Shown: in pieces, positions 9,143 through 17,152 of the stretch
Layout of the letters: every line of letters begins with the position of its first letter
How positions within the stretch are numbered: the stretch's first letter is position 1
Assembly: GCF_036178845.1 (NCBI RefSeq)
Contig: NZ_CP108070.1
Location: forward strand, 10,292,001-10,356,000
Source: Streptomyces sp. NBC_00271
Lineage (GTDB): Bacteria > Actinomycetota > Actinomycetes > Streptomycetales > Streptomycetaceae
Direction: 5' to 3'
DNA length: 64,000 nt
The notes under the pieces: generated by a model
The model's database searches: none
Seen by the model: the letters and a program-made list of their open reading frames with translations, nothing else
What the model was told of the DNA's origin: nothing
Position numbers and translations under genes: made by a program

Positions 9143-10156
9143 GTGCGTTCCATGTCCTACTTGGATCTTCATCGTCGGTTTTCGGTGGAGATCGACGCGG
9201 AGATGGAGGCCACGCTGGAAAGACTCTCCCCTCAGGCCGGCGCGGTACGGGCCGCGGTCGCGGAACTCGTGCGGAACCGCGAGTTCACCTACCCGCTCTC
9301 GGTGCTGCCGCTGATCGTGCATGCCGTGGAGACGGGCGCGCCCGAACCGGCCGTGCCGCTGGCCGTCGTGCATGAGCTGTGGTGGATCTCGGCGTGCCAT
9401 CTCGACGACCTGGCCGACGGGCAGAGCGCCCAACTCGCCGGAGACCTCGGCGCAGCCGAGGCGCTGCTCGCCGCGCTCGTCAGCGGGACGCCACTCCCTC
9501 TGCTCGTCGTCCAGTCGCAGGCCGTCCCGGAATCGGTGCGCGGCGCTCTGTCGGCCGAGATCGTGAAGTGCTGGATCGTCGCGGCCGAAGGCCAGTTGAG
9601 TGACCTGCGTGGAGGCGCGGCGACGGCCACGCGTGACTCGGTGGTCACGGCCTACCGAGGGAAGTCGGGCGCCCCCTTCAGCATGGTCACCGCAATGGCC
9701 GCCGAATTGGCGGGTGTCGAGAAGGAGAGAGTGGAGCTCTGGCGCGATTTCGGCGATGTGTTCGGCATCCTGTGGCAGATGTTCAACGACCAGGAAGACG
9801 TCCTGTCCGGCCGCAACGAGGACCTTCTGAACGGCACGGTGACGTATCTCCTGGCATGTGCGCTCGATACGTCCGCGTCCCGCTCCACCGAGCGCATCCT
9901 GAGGCTGCACGCCGACGCGAGGAATTCCCGTGACGCCCGAGCGGAACTCATCGACACCCTTCTGGCGCCGGCCGTTCTTGGCCGCTACGAGGACGACATC
10001 GACGAGTTCCGCGGCGAAGCGCACCGCATTCTGGACGAACTGGGCGGCGACGAGTCTTACTTGTCGGTGATGCGGAATCTGGTGGACGAATCGTCCAGGA
10101 TGCTTCTGCGTGCCGACCTAGATGAGCAGATGGCCCTCCAGTTCGTCGATGAGTGA
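9143..10156 (+). CDS. Class I isoprenoid synthase-like protein (polyprenyl synthetase fold, ComQ-like)
   Basis: 337 residues, all-helical. The first Asp-rich motif is intact as DDLAD (88-92) after HELWWISACHL. A conserved-looking YRGKSGAPFS (171-180) follows. The second Asp-rich region is altered to NDQED (215-219) instead of DDxxD. This pattern is known in ComQ-like and other 'class 1 isoprenoid biosynthesis' proteins, some of which prenylate peptides. No terpene cyclase, precursor peptide or isoprenoid operon is next to it. GTG 9143 is preferred because AGGGG precedes it by 7 nt; GTG 9059 or ATG 9152 are alternatives. Function beyond diphosphate-binding chemistry is unknown. Confidence 0.75.
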   Translation: MRSMSYLDLHRRFSVEIDAEMEATLERLSPQAGAVRAAVAELVRNREFTYPLSVLPLIVHAVETGAPEPAVPLAVVHELWWISACHLDDLADGQSAQLAGDLGAAEALLAALVSGTPLPLLVVQSQAVPESVRGALSAEIVKCWIVAAEGQLSDLRGGAATATRDSVVTAYRGKSGAPFSMVTAMAAELAGVEKERVELWRDFGDVFGILWQMFNDQEDVLSGRNEDLLNGTVTYLLACALDTSASRSTERILRLHADARNSRDARAELIDTLLAPAVLGRYEDDIDEFRGEAHRILDELGGDESYLSVMRNLVDESSRMLLRADLDEQMALQFVDE

Positions 10157-10188
10157 GCGCGGGGCCGGCGGTCGATCGTCCATGGTCG

Positions 10189-11874
10189 TCATTGCAGTTC
10201 CTTCCGGGGCGTCTCCGGACGTGTGGCCGCGGCCGTGATCTCCGGGTGGTGGAGGTCGAAGGCGGGGGACTCGCTGCGGATGCGCGGCAGGGTGAGGAAG
10301 TTGTGGCGCGGCGGGGGACAGGAGGTCGCCCACTCCAGTGAGCGGCCGTAGCCCCATGGGTCGTCGACCTCGACCTTCTCGCCGTACTTGGCGGTCTTCC
10401 AGATGTTGTAGAAGAACGGCAGGAGGGAACTGCCGAGCAGGAAGGAGAAGATCGTCGAGATGGTGTTGAGAGTGGTCAGGCCCTCCACCGCCAGATAGTC
10501 GGGGATACGGCGCTGCATTCCGTTCGCACCCAGCCAGTGCTGCACCAGGAACGTGCCGTGGAAGCCCACGAACAGCGTCCAGAAGGTGATCTTTCCGAGG
10601 CGCTCGTCGAGCATCTTGCCGGTGAACTTCGGCCACCAGAAGTGGAATCCGGAGAACATCGCGAACACGACCGTACCGAAGATCACGTAGTGGAAGTGCG
10701 CCACCACGAAGTACGAGTCCGAGACCGGAAAGTCCATCGGCGGCGAGGCGAGCATCACACCGGTCAGACCGCCGAAGACGAAGGTGATCAGAAAGCCGGT
10801 CGCCCACAGCATCGGGGTCTCGAAACTCAGCGACCCCTTCCACATCGTTCCGATCCAGTTGAAGAACTTCACGCCTGTCGGGACGGCGATGAGGAACGTC
10901 ATGAAGGAGAAGAACGGGAGCAGTACGCCACCGGTGACGTACATGTGGTGCGCCCACACGGTCACGGACAGACCGGCGATGGAGATCGTCGCGGCGATCA
11001 GGCCCATGTAGCCGAACATCGGCTTGCGGGAGAACACCGGGATGACTTCGGAGATGATGCCGAAGAACGGCAGGGCGATGATGTACACCTCTGGATGGCC
11101 GAAGAACCAGAAGAGGTGCTGCCAGAGGAGGGCACCGCCGTTCGCCGCGTCGAAGACGTGGGCACCGAACTTGCGGTCCGCCTCCAGCGCGAACAGGGCG
11201 GCGGCCAGTACGGGGAAGGCCAGCAGCACCAGAACACCCGTGAGCAGCACGTTCCACACGAAGATCGGCATGCGGAACATCGTCATGCCGGGAGCGCGCA
11301 TGCAGATGATGGTCGTGATGAAGTTGACCGAGCCGAGGATCGTGCCGAAGCCGGAGAGCGCCAGACCCATGATCCACATGTCGGCGCCGACACCGGGTGA
11401 GCGGACCGCGTCCGACAGCGGCGCGTAGGCGAACCAGCCGAAGTCGGCCGCTCCTTGAGGGGTCAGGAACCCGCCCACGGCGATCAGCGAGCCGAGGAGA
11501 TAGAACCAGTACGCCAGCATGTTCAGCCGCGGGAACGCCACGTCGGGCGCGCCGATCTGCAGCGGCATGATCCAGTTCGCGAAACCGGCGAACAACGGCG
11601 TCGCGAACATCAGCAGCATGATCGTGCCGTGCATCGTGAACGCCTGGTTGAACTGCTCGTTCGACATGATCTGAAGCCCCGGCCGGGCGAGTTCGGCGCG
11701 CATCAGCAGCGCCATCACCCCGCCGACGCAGAGGAAGCCGAACGCCGTGACCAGATACAGCGTGCCGATCGTCTTGTGATCCGTGGTGGTCAGCCACTTC
11801 ACCGCGGCGAGTCCAGGACGCCGCGCACGCGCGGGAAGGGCTGCGGGCGGCGTCGTCACTGTGGTGCTTTCCAT
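10189..11874 (-). CDS. ctaD: Cytochrome c oxidase subunit I (aa3 type)
   Basis: 561 residues with twelve membrane helices expected for the haem-copper oxidase catalytic subunit. Family blocks are clear: TTDHKTIG at the start, [11 protein letters not shown] with a haem a ligand His, the FGHPEVYI CuB region, and HHMYVTG. It reduces O2 and pumps protons. No ctaC, ctaE or qcrCAB genes adjoin it, so this is probably a second, stand-alone copy beside the main respiratory cluster elsewhere. ATG 11874 is chosen because the preceding codons are not family-like. It is divergent from the ECF sigma gene and convergent with the isoprenoid synthase-like gene. Confidence 0.95.
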   Translation of the reverse strand: MESTTVTTPPAALPARARRPGLAAVKWLTTTDHKTIGTLYLVTAFGFLCVGGVMALLMRAELARPGLQIMSNEQFNQAFTMHGTIMLLMFATPLFAGFANWIMPLQIGAPDVAFPRLNMLAYWFYLLGSLIAVGGFLTPQGAADFGWFAYAPLSDAVRSPGVGADMWIMGLALSGFGTILGSVNFITTIICMRAPGMTMFRMPIFVWNVLLTGVLVLLAFPVLAAALFALEADRKFGAHVFDAANGGALLWQHLFWFFGHPEVYIIALPFFGIISEVIPVFSRKPMFGYMGLIAATISIAGLSVTVWAHHMYVTGGVLLPFFSFMTFLIAVPTGVKFFNWIGTMWKGSLSFETPMLWATGFLITFVFGGLTGVMLASPPMDFPVSDSYFVVAHFHYVIFGTVVFAMFSGFHFWWPKFTGKMLDERLGKITFWTLFVGFHGTFLVQHWLGANGMQRRIPDYLAVEGLTTLNTISTIFSFLLGSSLLPFFYNIWKTAKYGEKVEVDDPWGYGRSLEWATSCPPPRHNFLTLPRIRSESPAFDLHHPEITAAATRPETPRKELQ

Positions 11875-11929
11875 GCCCCGCCTGTGTCCGCCGCCGTCCC
11901 CACCGTCACACTTGAACGAAGCGACGAGC

Positions 11930-11949
11930 GTCACACCCGCACCTGTGAC
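11930..11949. promoter_or_regulatory. Inverted repeat GTCACA-N8-TGTGAC between ctaD and the sigma factor
   Basis: A perfect 6-bp inverted repeat 31 nt before the sigma factor ATG, in the 105-nt divergent region. The half-site recurs nearby (CGTCACAC at about 11924). Candidate operator for either gene. Confidence 0.4.
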
Positions 11950-11979
11950 GATCGCGCACCTGCCGGACACCTACGGATC

Positions 11980-12543
11980 ATGAGCAACGACGAGACCTTC
12001 GCCGCTGCCTATCGCGAGCACTACTGGGCGGTCAGCCGCTATGTGGCGAGGCGACTGGACGGCCGGAGCAGTGATGTCGAGGAGGTGGTGGCGGAGGTCT
12101 TCACCGTCGCCTGGCGGCGCCGGTCCGACCTCCCGCCGTCCCCGCTTCCCTGGCTGTACGGGGTGGCACGCCACTGCCTGGCCAACGCCGTACGCGGCTA
12201 CGGGCGCCGGCGCAGGCTCCTCGACCGGATCGGCAACGACGAGAGCGCGCACGGCAGACAGGTCGTCGACAGCCCCGACTCCGCGTCGCCGGGCGACTGG
12301 GTGCACGAGGCGCTGGCCCGGCTCTCCCCGGCCGACCAGGAGGTACTGCGCCTCACCGCCTGGGAGGAACTCGGCGTCGACGAGGTCGCCGTCGCCCTCG
12401 GCTGTGGCACCCGCGCCGCGGCCATGCGCCTGCACCGCGCCCGCCGCCGGCTCAGAGCCGAGATCGACCGTATGGACATCACCGTGGCCGGCGGCACTGC
12501 GTCGCCCCGCCGCGACACCCCGAAGGAGCACGGCCATGGCTGA
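11980..12543 (+). CDS. RNA polymerase ECF-type sigma factor
   Basis: 187 residues. Region 2 (about 8-75) includes YREHYWAVSRYVARRL and DVEEVVAEVFTVAWRRR. Region 4 (about 110-165) includes LARLSPADQEVLRLTAWEELGVDEVAVALGCGTRAAAMRLHRARRRL. No clear ribosome site precedes ATG 11980, so it may be leaderless. Its end overlaps the next gene by 8 nt, which links it to the membrane protein, the likely anti-sigma partner or target. Confidence 0.9.
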   Translation: MSNDETFAAAYREHYWAVSRYVARRLDGRSSDVEEVVAEVFTVAWRRRSDLPPSPLPWLYGVARHCLANAVRGYGRRRRLLDRIGNDESAHGRQVVDSPDSASPGDWVHEALARLSPADQEVLRLTAWEELGVDEVAVALGCGTRAAAMRLHRARRRLRAEIDRMDITVAGGTASPRRDTPKEHGHG

Positions 12544-13522
12544 CGAACTCGACATCCTGCGCCGCGCCAACCCGGTGCCGTCCACCGACCCCCGCTTCCA
12601 CGACCGCCCCCTCGACCCGCACGCGCAGCGCCGCCTCAACCAACTGCTGCACGGCGAACGGCACCGCCCGAGATCCCGTCCGCTGCGCCGCTGGATCTGG
12701 AGCGTCGGCACCGCGGCCGCCGTCGGTGTCGTCGTCCTGACGCTCACGCTGTCGGGATCGACCACCACCCCGGCCGTGGCCGCACCCCGCCCGCTGATCG
12801 TCGAGGCGGGCTCCACCCCCGTACCCCTGGACCGGCTCGCCGACCGAGCGGCCGCGTCCGCGGGCTCGCAGCGGCTCGTCCAGGGCACCCACGTACAGAC
12901 CTGGAGCATGGGCCTGACCTCCGGGCCGGGGGCCCGGCCGCCGATCACCCTTCCCGCGGAACGCGTGGTCCGCTGGAAGGCCGACGGCAGTCACACGGAA
13001 CTCGTCGTGGCGACCGACCCCCGCCACCCGGGCAGGCCGGTCCTCACCGACGCCGACCCCGTCCCCCGCACGGTCGAGGACGGGCACGTCCTCAGCCGGC
13101 AGACCTACCCGCCGAGCTGGAGCGACGCCCCGCCGGTGGCCCGGCCGCCGCACGACGCCGAGCGGCTGCGCGCCTACCTCGAGGAGATTGACCGCACCGA
13201 GACCATGGACACACCCCAACTTCTTGACGCGGTCGGAGAGTTGCTGAACAACTGGACGCTGGGCGCCCGGGAGGACGCCGCGCTCGTCCGCGTCCTCGCC
13301 GACGCGAAGGGCCTGCGCCCGGCCGGAGCGGTCACCGACCGGCTGGGCAGGCAGGGACAGGCGTACGTGTACGAGGACACCGCGCACTCCGCGCGCCGGA
13401 TGCTGGTCCTCGACCCGAGGAGCGGCGCCGTGCTCGGGATCGAGGACACCGTCACCAAGGACGATCCCGAGTACGGCGTCGAGGCCGGGGACGTGATGTC
13501 GTACAGCGCGTGGATGCGTTGA
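12536..13522 (+). CDS. CU044_5270-family membrane protein paired with the ECF sigma factor
   Basis: 328 residues: a short cytoplasmic N-terminus, one membrane helix at about 58-77 (SVGTAAAVGVVVLTLTL), and a long extracytoplasmic domain resembling the CU044_5270 family. Such proteins often sit directly after ECF sigma genes and are thought to act as anti-sigma or sensing partners; no zinc-binding HxxxCxxC motif is present. ATG 12536 follows AAGGAG and overlaps the sigma stop, so the two are co-translated. Its exact role is unproven. Confidence 0.8.
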   Translation: MADELDILRRANPVPSTDPRFHDRPLDPHAQRRLNQLLHGERHRPRSRPLRRWIWSVGTAAAVGVVVLTLTLSGSTTTPAVAAPRPLIVEAGSTPVPLDRLADRAAASAGSQRLVQGTHVQTWSMGLTSGPGARPPITLPAERVVRWKADGSHTELVVATDPRHPGRPVLTDADPVPRTVEDGHVLSRQTYPPSWSDAPPVARPPHDAERLRAYLEEIDRTETMDTPQLLDAVGELLNNWTLGAREDAALVRVLADAKGLRPAGAVTDRLGRQGQAYVYEDTAHSARRMLVLDPRSGAVLGIEDTVTKDDPEYGVEAGDVMSYSAWMR

Positions 13523-13558
13523 GCGGACCCCGAGCCCTGTGAGCGAACCCGCAACGCT

Positions 13559-14410
13559 TTACCGGAGGGCGAGTTGGCGCTCGGCCCCGGTCACGGTCTG
13601 CTCCAGCAGGACCGCTATCGTCATCGGGCCGACACCGCCCGGCACCGGCGTGATCAGCCGGGCCCGCTCGCGGGCGGTGTCGAAGTCGACGTCGCCGACG
13701 TTCCCGGGGTTGTAGCCCGCGTCGATCACGACGGCTCCCGGCTTGATGTCCTCACCGCGGATCAGCCGGGGCCGGCCCACGGCGGCCACCACGATGTCCG
13801 CCTCGCGGACGAGCGAGGAGAGACCGGTCGTCCGCGAGTGGCAGTACGTCACCGTCGCGTCGCGGCCGAGCAGCAGCATCCCGACCGGCTTGCCGAGGAT
13901 CGCGCTGCGCCCCACCACGACGGCGCGACGGCCCGCCGGGTCGACGTCGTACGCGTCGAGGAGCCGCATGATGCCGCCGGGGGTGCAGGACACGAAGCCC
14001 GGCAGCCCGAAGCTCATCGCCGAGTACGAGCTGAGCGTCACCCCGTCGACGTCCTTCTCCGGCGCGATGGCCTCGAACGCCGCCCGCTCGTCGATGTGCG
14101 GTCCGACGGGGTGCTGGAGCAGGATGCCGTGCACGGTCGGGTCGTCCGACAGCGCCTTCAGCGTGTCGACCAGCTCGGCCGTGGTGGTGTCGGCGGGTAG
14201 GGCGACATGCCGGGACTCGATGCCGGCCTTGCGGCTGCGGTTCTGCTTCATCCGGACGTAGGTGACCGAGGCGGGATCCTCGCCGACCAGCACCGTCGCG
14301 AGACACGGCGCCATCCCCGTGCGCCCGGTGAGTGCGGCCGCGCGCTTCGCGGTCTCCTCGACGATGCGGCGCGCGAGACCCGCGCCGTCCATGAGCTGGG
14401 CCTGGGACAT
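13559..14410 (-). CDS. folD: Bifunctional methylenetetrahydrofolate dehydrogenase/cyclohydrolase
   Basis: 283 residues. Converts 5,10-methylene-THF to 10-formyl-THF via methenyl-THF with NADP, supplying purine synthesis. The catalytic Tyr51 and Lys55 are in YVRMK, the nucleotide-binding loop is VVGRSAILGKPVG, and the family signature PGGVGPMT lies near the C-terminus. ATG 14410 follows GGAG. A ZTP riboswitch directly upstream senses the purine precursor that accumulates when 10-formyl-THF is short, which fits this enzyme. Length is typical. Confidence 0.97.
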   Translation of the reverse strand: MSQAQLMDGAGLARRIVEETAKRAAALTGRTGMAPCLATVLVGEDPASVTYVRMKQNRSRKAGIESRHVALPADTTTAELVDTLKALSDDPTVHGILLQHPVGPHIDERAAFEAIAPEKDVDGVTLSSYSAMSFGLPGFVSCTPGGIMRLLDAYDVDPAGRRAVVVGRSAILGKPVGMLLLGRDATVTYCHSRTTGLSSLVREADIVVAAVGRPRLIRGEDIKPGAVVIDAGYNPGNVGDVDFDTARERARLITPVPGGVGPMTIAVLLEQTVTGAERQLALR

Positions 14411-14437
14411 GAGCTACTCCTGAGCGTCGCTGACACA

Positions 14438-14520
14438 ATCGCCCAGGCGCGCGGCAAAGACCCGTTCGTCAGGCCGCTCCCCGGTGGTACTCCACCTCAG
14501 CGCCAGTCACGGCCCGCGAC
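14438..14520 (-). promoter_or_regulatory. ZTP (pfl) riboswitch upstream of folD
   Basis: Read on the minus strand, the region holds the conserved aptamer pieces in order: CCGTGACTGGCG, then GTGGAGTACCACCGGGGAGCG, a variable linker, and the 3' element GCCTGGGC. This matches the pfl motif that binds ZTP/ZMP. Only about 27 nt separate the aptamer from the start codon, with no U-run, so control is probably by access to the GGAG ribosome site. Confidence 0.9.
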
Positions 14521-14537
14521 CAGGGTAGCTCGTACGA

Positions 14538-15491
14538 TCAGCTGCCCGACTCGGCGGCAGCGGGCGCCGCCGTCGGGTCGACCCCGGCCAGGAACCCCCT
14601 GGCCTGTGTCTCGATGGTCACGGCGCCGATGGCCCCGGCCCAGCGGGCGATCTCGCCGACCAGCGCGACGGCCCCGGCCTCGTCGCCCGCGTCGCGTGCC
14701 AGCACCGCCAGGAGCAGTTGCTGCGAGAGGGTGCCGGGGACGGTCCCGGCCCGGGCGCCGAGCTCGGTCGCCCTGCTCCAGCGCTTCCGTGCCCGTGCGT
14801 GGTCACCGTGATCGTGGTGGTGATCGCCGAGGTGCCGCAGCGCTTCACGGACGAGCAGATCGTCACCGGAGTCGTGTGAGCCGCCTGCTCCACCTGCTTC
14901 ACCCATTGCACCTGCCTCCCCCGCTTCACCGGCGCGCAACGCGGCTTCGTAGTGGCCGGGCGCGAGGTCCCGCTCGGCGAAGAGATTGTCGGCGACGAGG
15001 CCCAGGTACATCTCGGCCCAGCCTCGGCGCACATCGTCCGGGGCCCCACCGCGCAGCCGCTCGGCGTGCGTGCGGAGGGCGTCGAGCGCGTCCGGGTCCT
15101 TGCCGTCGGGCCCGGTACGGAAGGCACCGTCGACGCGCACCTGCCCGAGGTATCCGTGGCGCAGCCGGAGGAAGTCCAGATCCCAGCCGACGTCGGAGTG
15201 CGCCTCATCGGCGAGTTTCCCGTCGAGGCTCTCGACGAGGACCTCGACGAATTCCTCGGCGGCGGCGAGCCGTGGCCCGGCCAGGGAGGTCCCGCCGAAC
15301 CAGTCGCTCTCCAGGGCGACTTCGGCGGCGGACAGTGCGAGACGGGCACGGGACCGCGGATCGGTGGCCTCGGCCGAGTCGAGCAGGCGCGTAGCGCGTT
15401 CCCAGCGACCGCCGATCCTCAACTCCCTTGCAGCAGCGATGAGTTCGTCGAGCGGTACGGCCGTACGAAGGGTACTTGCGGTGTTCGTCAT
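14538..15491 (-). CDS. TPR-like helical repeat protein of unknown function
   Basis: 317 residues, entirely helical, with weak tetratricopeptide-like pairs (LRIGGRWERATRLLDSAE, HYEAALRAGEAGEAG, HARARKRWSRATELGARAG). A Gly/Ala/Glu low-complexity stretch lies near residues 203-222. No catalytic motif. It is divergent from a MarR gene with only 59 nt between start codons, and AT-rich direct repeats lie there, so MarR control is likely. Its stop is 17 nt before the folD riboswitch on the same strand. ATG 15491 lacks a clear ribosome site. Confidence 0.65.
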   Translation of the reverse strand: MTNTASTLRTAVPLDELIAAARELRIGGRWERATRLLDSAEATDPRSRARLALSAAEVALESDWFGGTSLAGPRLAAAEEFVEVLVESLDGKLADEAHSDVGWDLDFLRLRHGYLGQVRVDGAFRTGPDGKDPDALDALRTHAERLRGGAPDDVRRGWAEMYLGLVADNLFAERDLAPGHYEAALRAGEAGEAGAMGEAGGAGGSHDSGDDLLVREALRHLGDHHHDHGDHARARKRWSRATELGARAGTVPGTLSQQLLLAVLARDAGDEAGAVALVGEIARWAGAIGAVTIETQARGFLAGVDPTAAPAAAESGS

Positions 15492-15513
15492 GGCAGGAAA
15501 AGTAGTAATCAGA

Positions 15514-15537
15514 AAAACTATCCACAAGAAAACTATC
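15514..15537. promoter_or_regulatory. Direct repeat AAAACTATC (two copies, 15-bp period)
   Basis: Copies at 15514-15522 and 15529-15537 in a strikingly AT-rich island between the divergent TPR and MarR genes. Probably a regulator site overlapping their promoters. Confidence 0.5.
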
Positions 15538-15550
15538 TACGGAGTGGCGC

Positions 15551-16165
15551 ATGGAAGATGTGAAGGCAGGAGATGTGAAGGCGGAAAAGGCGGAGGCCGC
15601 GCGGGGGCAGGTGTCTGCGGCGGACTCGGTCGACCGGCACGTCGCGGTCTGGGCGAAGGAACTCGACTGGATGGACCCGGTCAAGGAGGAGATCTTCGTC
15701 CGGCTCGCGATCCTGGCCCGGCACGCGGCCCAGGCCCGCCGGGACGTGCTCGACTCGGACGGGCTGCAGCACTGGCAGTTCAAGGTGCTGCTGATGCTGC
15801 GCAGACTTGGCCCGCCCTACGCGGCGAGCCCCTCGCAGCTCGCCGACATGCTCGGGCTGACCCGCGGCGCACTGTCGGCGCGACTGGGTCCGCTGGAAGA
15901 GGACGGGCTGATCGCCCGTAGCCACCACACGGCCGACCGGCGTCGCGTGGAGGTGCGGATCACCGACGCCGGATACGCCGCCTTCGAACAGCACGCGGTG
16001 TCGGAGGACCGGGGTGAGAACGCGCTGCTCGCAGTACTGACCCCAGCAGAGAAGCGGACGCTCGCAGACCTGCTGCGGAAACTGGTCGTGGCAGCCGAGG
16101 CCGCTGCGAGCGCGAGCGACCCATCTCGGCCTTCGCCGAGAAGGTCCAGGTCAGGCGAGAGTTGA
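15551..16165 (+). CDS. MarR-family transcriptional regulator
   Basis: 204 residues. The winged helix-turn-helix lies at about 85-150, with SPSQLADMLGLTRGALSARLGPLEEDGLIAR (recognition helix) and HTADRRRVEVRIT (wing). The charged N-terminal 40 residues and a basic/Ser-rich tail flank it. GGAG precedes ATG 15551. It is divergent from the TPR-like gene across the AAAACTATC repeats, its likely operator. Confidence 0.88.
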   Translation: MEDVKAGDVKAEKAEAARGQVSAADSVDRHVAVWAKELDWMDPVKEEIFVRLAILARHAAQARRDVLDSDGLQHWQFKVLLMLRRLGPPYAASPSQLADMLGLTRGALSARLGPLEEDGLIARSHHTADRRRVEVRITDAGYAAFEQHAVSEDRGENALLAVLTPAEKRTLADLLRKLVVAAEAAASASDPSRPSPRRSRSGES

Positions 16166-16189
16166 TCTGGACCTTCGGCCAGTTCCTTC

Positions 16190-16555
16190 CTACTCGTCCC
16201 ATGCCTGGAGCAGTGTGTGTTCGACGATCTTGCCGTCCCGCAGCGAGATCATCGAGCTGGCGAGTACCCGCACGCCGTCCGGGTACTGGCAGGACTCGGT
16301 GAACGCGACGTGGTCGCCCTGGACGACACACTCTTCCAACTTGTGGGTCATGTCGCGGCTGTAGACGTCGTTGAGCATCTCGGCGATCTCGCCGCGACCG
16401 TGTTTGATCATCGGGTGACTTGGCTGGGTGTTGCGGTCGACGATGGTCATTTCCGCGTCGTCCGCGTAGAGCGACAGGAGATCCGCCGCACTGTGTCCTT
16501 CTATGCCCCGGCGTAGCGCTTCGGTGTCGAAGGCGGGGCCTGCCATGGTGCCCAT
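16190..16555 (-). CDS. SnoaL-like (NTF2 fold) small protein
   Basis: 121 residues with the NTF2/SnoaL-like pattern: an N-terminal helix pair, LLSLYADDAEMTIVDRN, a variable middle, then GDHVAFTESCQY and strands up to HTLLQAWDE. Members include polyketide cyclases, isomerases and many proteins of unknown role; no pathway genes adjoin it. ATG 16555 follows a strong AAGGAGG. It converges on the MarR gene with a 24-nt gap. Confidence 0.75.
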   Translation of the reverse strand: MGTMAGPAFDTEALRRGIEGHSAADLLSLYADDAEMTIVDRNTQPSHPMIKHGRGEIAEMLNDVYSRDMTHKLEECVVQGDHVAFTESCQYPDGVRVLASSMISLRDGKIVEHTLLQAWDE

Positions 16556-16727
16556 GTCGACCTCCTTGGAAGGCCGCGGTCCGCCACGGAAGGGACCGCG
16601 AAGGGCCTCTCTACCGAGCGTCCTCCGCCCCATGGCACACGGCAAGCCCAGCCGGTGCGATGCGCCTCTCGGGTGAGGAGCGGGGGAGGGCCGTGACCGG
16701 GCGCCGTCCGGGACCGTTGCTGCAAGC

Positions 16728-17018
16728 ATGATCTCAACACGACGTATGGTCGCCGCCGTTGGTCTCGCCGTCGGTGTCACGGGGCTTGCCGCGCCGATGG
16801 CGTCTGCGGCCGAGGCCTCGGACGCGGGGAAGCTGAACCCGATCACCCAGCTCGACGCGCTCGCCGTCAGCGACATCCCCGCGGAGCACCAGGCCGACTT
16901 CCCGCGCATTTCCGAGCAGCTGGGCGGACTCAACCGCCTGAACGACCTCAACCAGTTGCACCAGGTCACCGACCTGGTCGCACCCGTCACCGGACTCCTC
17001 CCGGGCCTCCAGGCCTAG
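16728..17018 (+). CDS. Small secreted protein of unknown function
   Basis: 96 residues with a signal peptide (about 1-27, ending ASAAE). The mature part of about 69 residues is hydrophilic, then Leu/Asn-rich (LGGLNRLNDLNQLHQVTDL), ending in a hydrophobic tail. No cysteines and no known domain. A strong terminator follows at 17058. Confidence 0.6.
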   Translation: MISTRRMVAAVGLAVGVTGLAAPMASAAEASDAGKLNPITQLDALAVSDIPAEHQADFPRISEQLGGLNRLNDLNQLHQVTDLVAPVTGLLPGLQA

Positions 17019-17057
17019 GGCCTGTCCTTTGGGTCGGGTCTGGGCCTGTCCGCCCGC

Positions 17058-17090
17058 GTCTGCCCCCGGCACCCCGTGCCGGGGGCAGAC
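17058..17090. terminator. Bidirectional hairpin terminator
   Basis: A perfect 15-bp stem (17058-17072 with 17076-17090) and a CCC loop, between the small secreted protein gene and the convergent ABC exporter gene. Confidence 0.85.
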
Positions 17091-17152
17091 GCCGGTGTCG
17101 TGGGCAGAGTGAAGGAAACTTCGTACCGAGAACGCGCGGCGATCGGCTCTCC

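Noticed and set aside
9041..10156. A terpene or prenylated-peptide biosynthetic cluster
   Set aside because: Only the isoprenoid synthase-like gene is present; no cyclase, P450, precursor peptide or transporter is adjacent.
16728..17018. The small secreted protein as a RiPP precursor or toxin
   Set aside because: It has an ordinary Sec signal, no Cys-rich or Ser/Thr-rich core, and no modification or immunity gene next to it.
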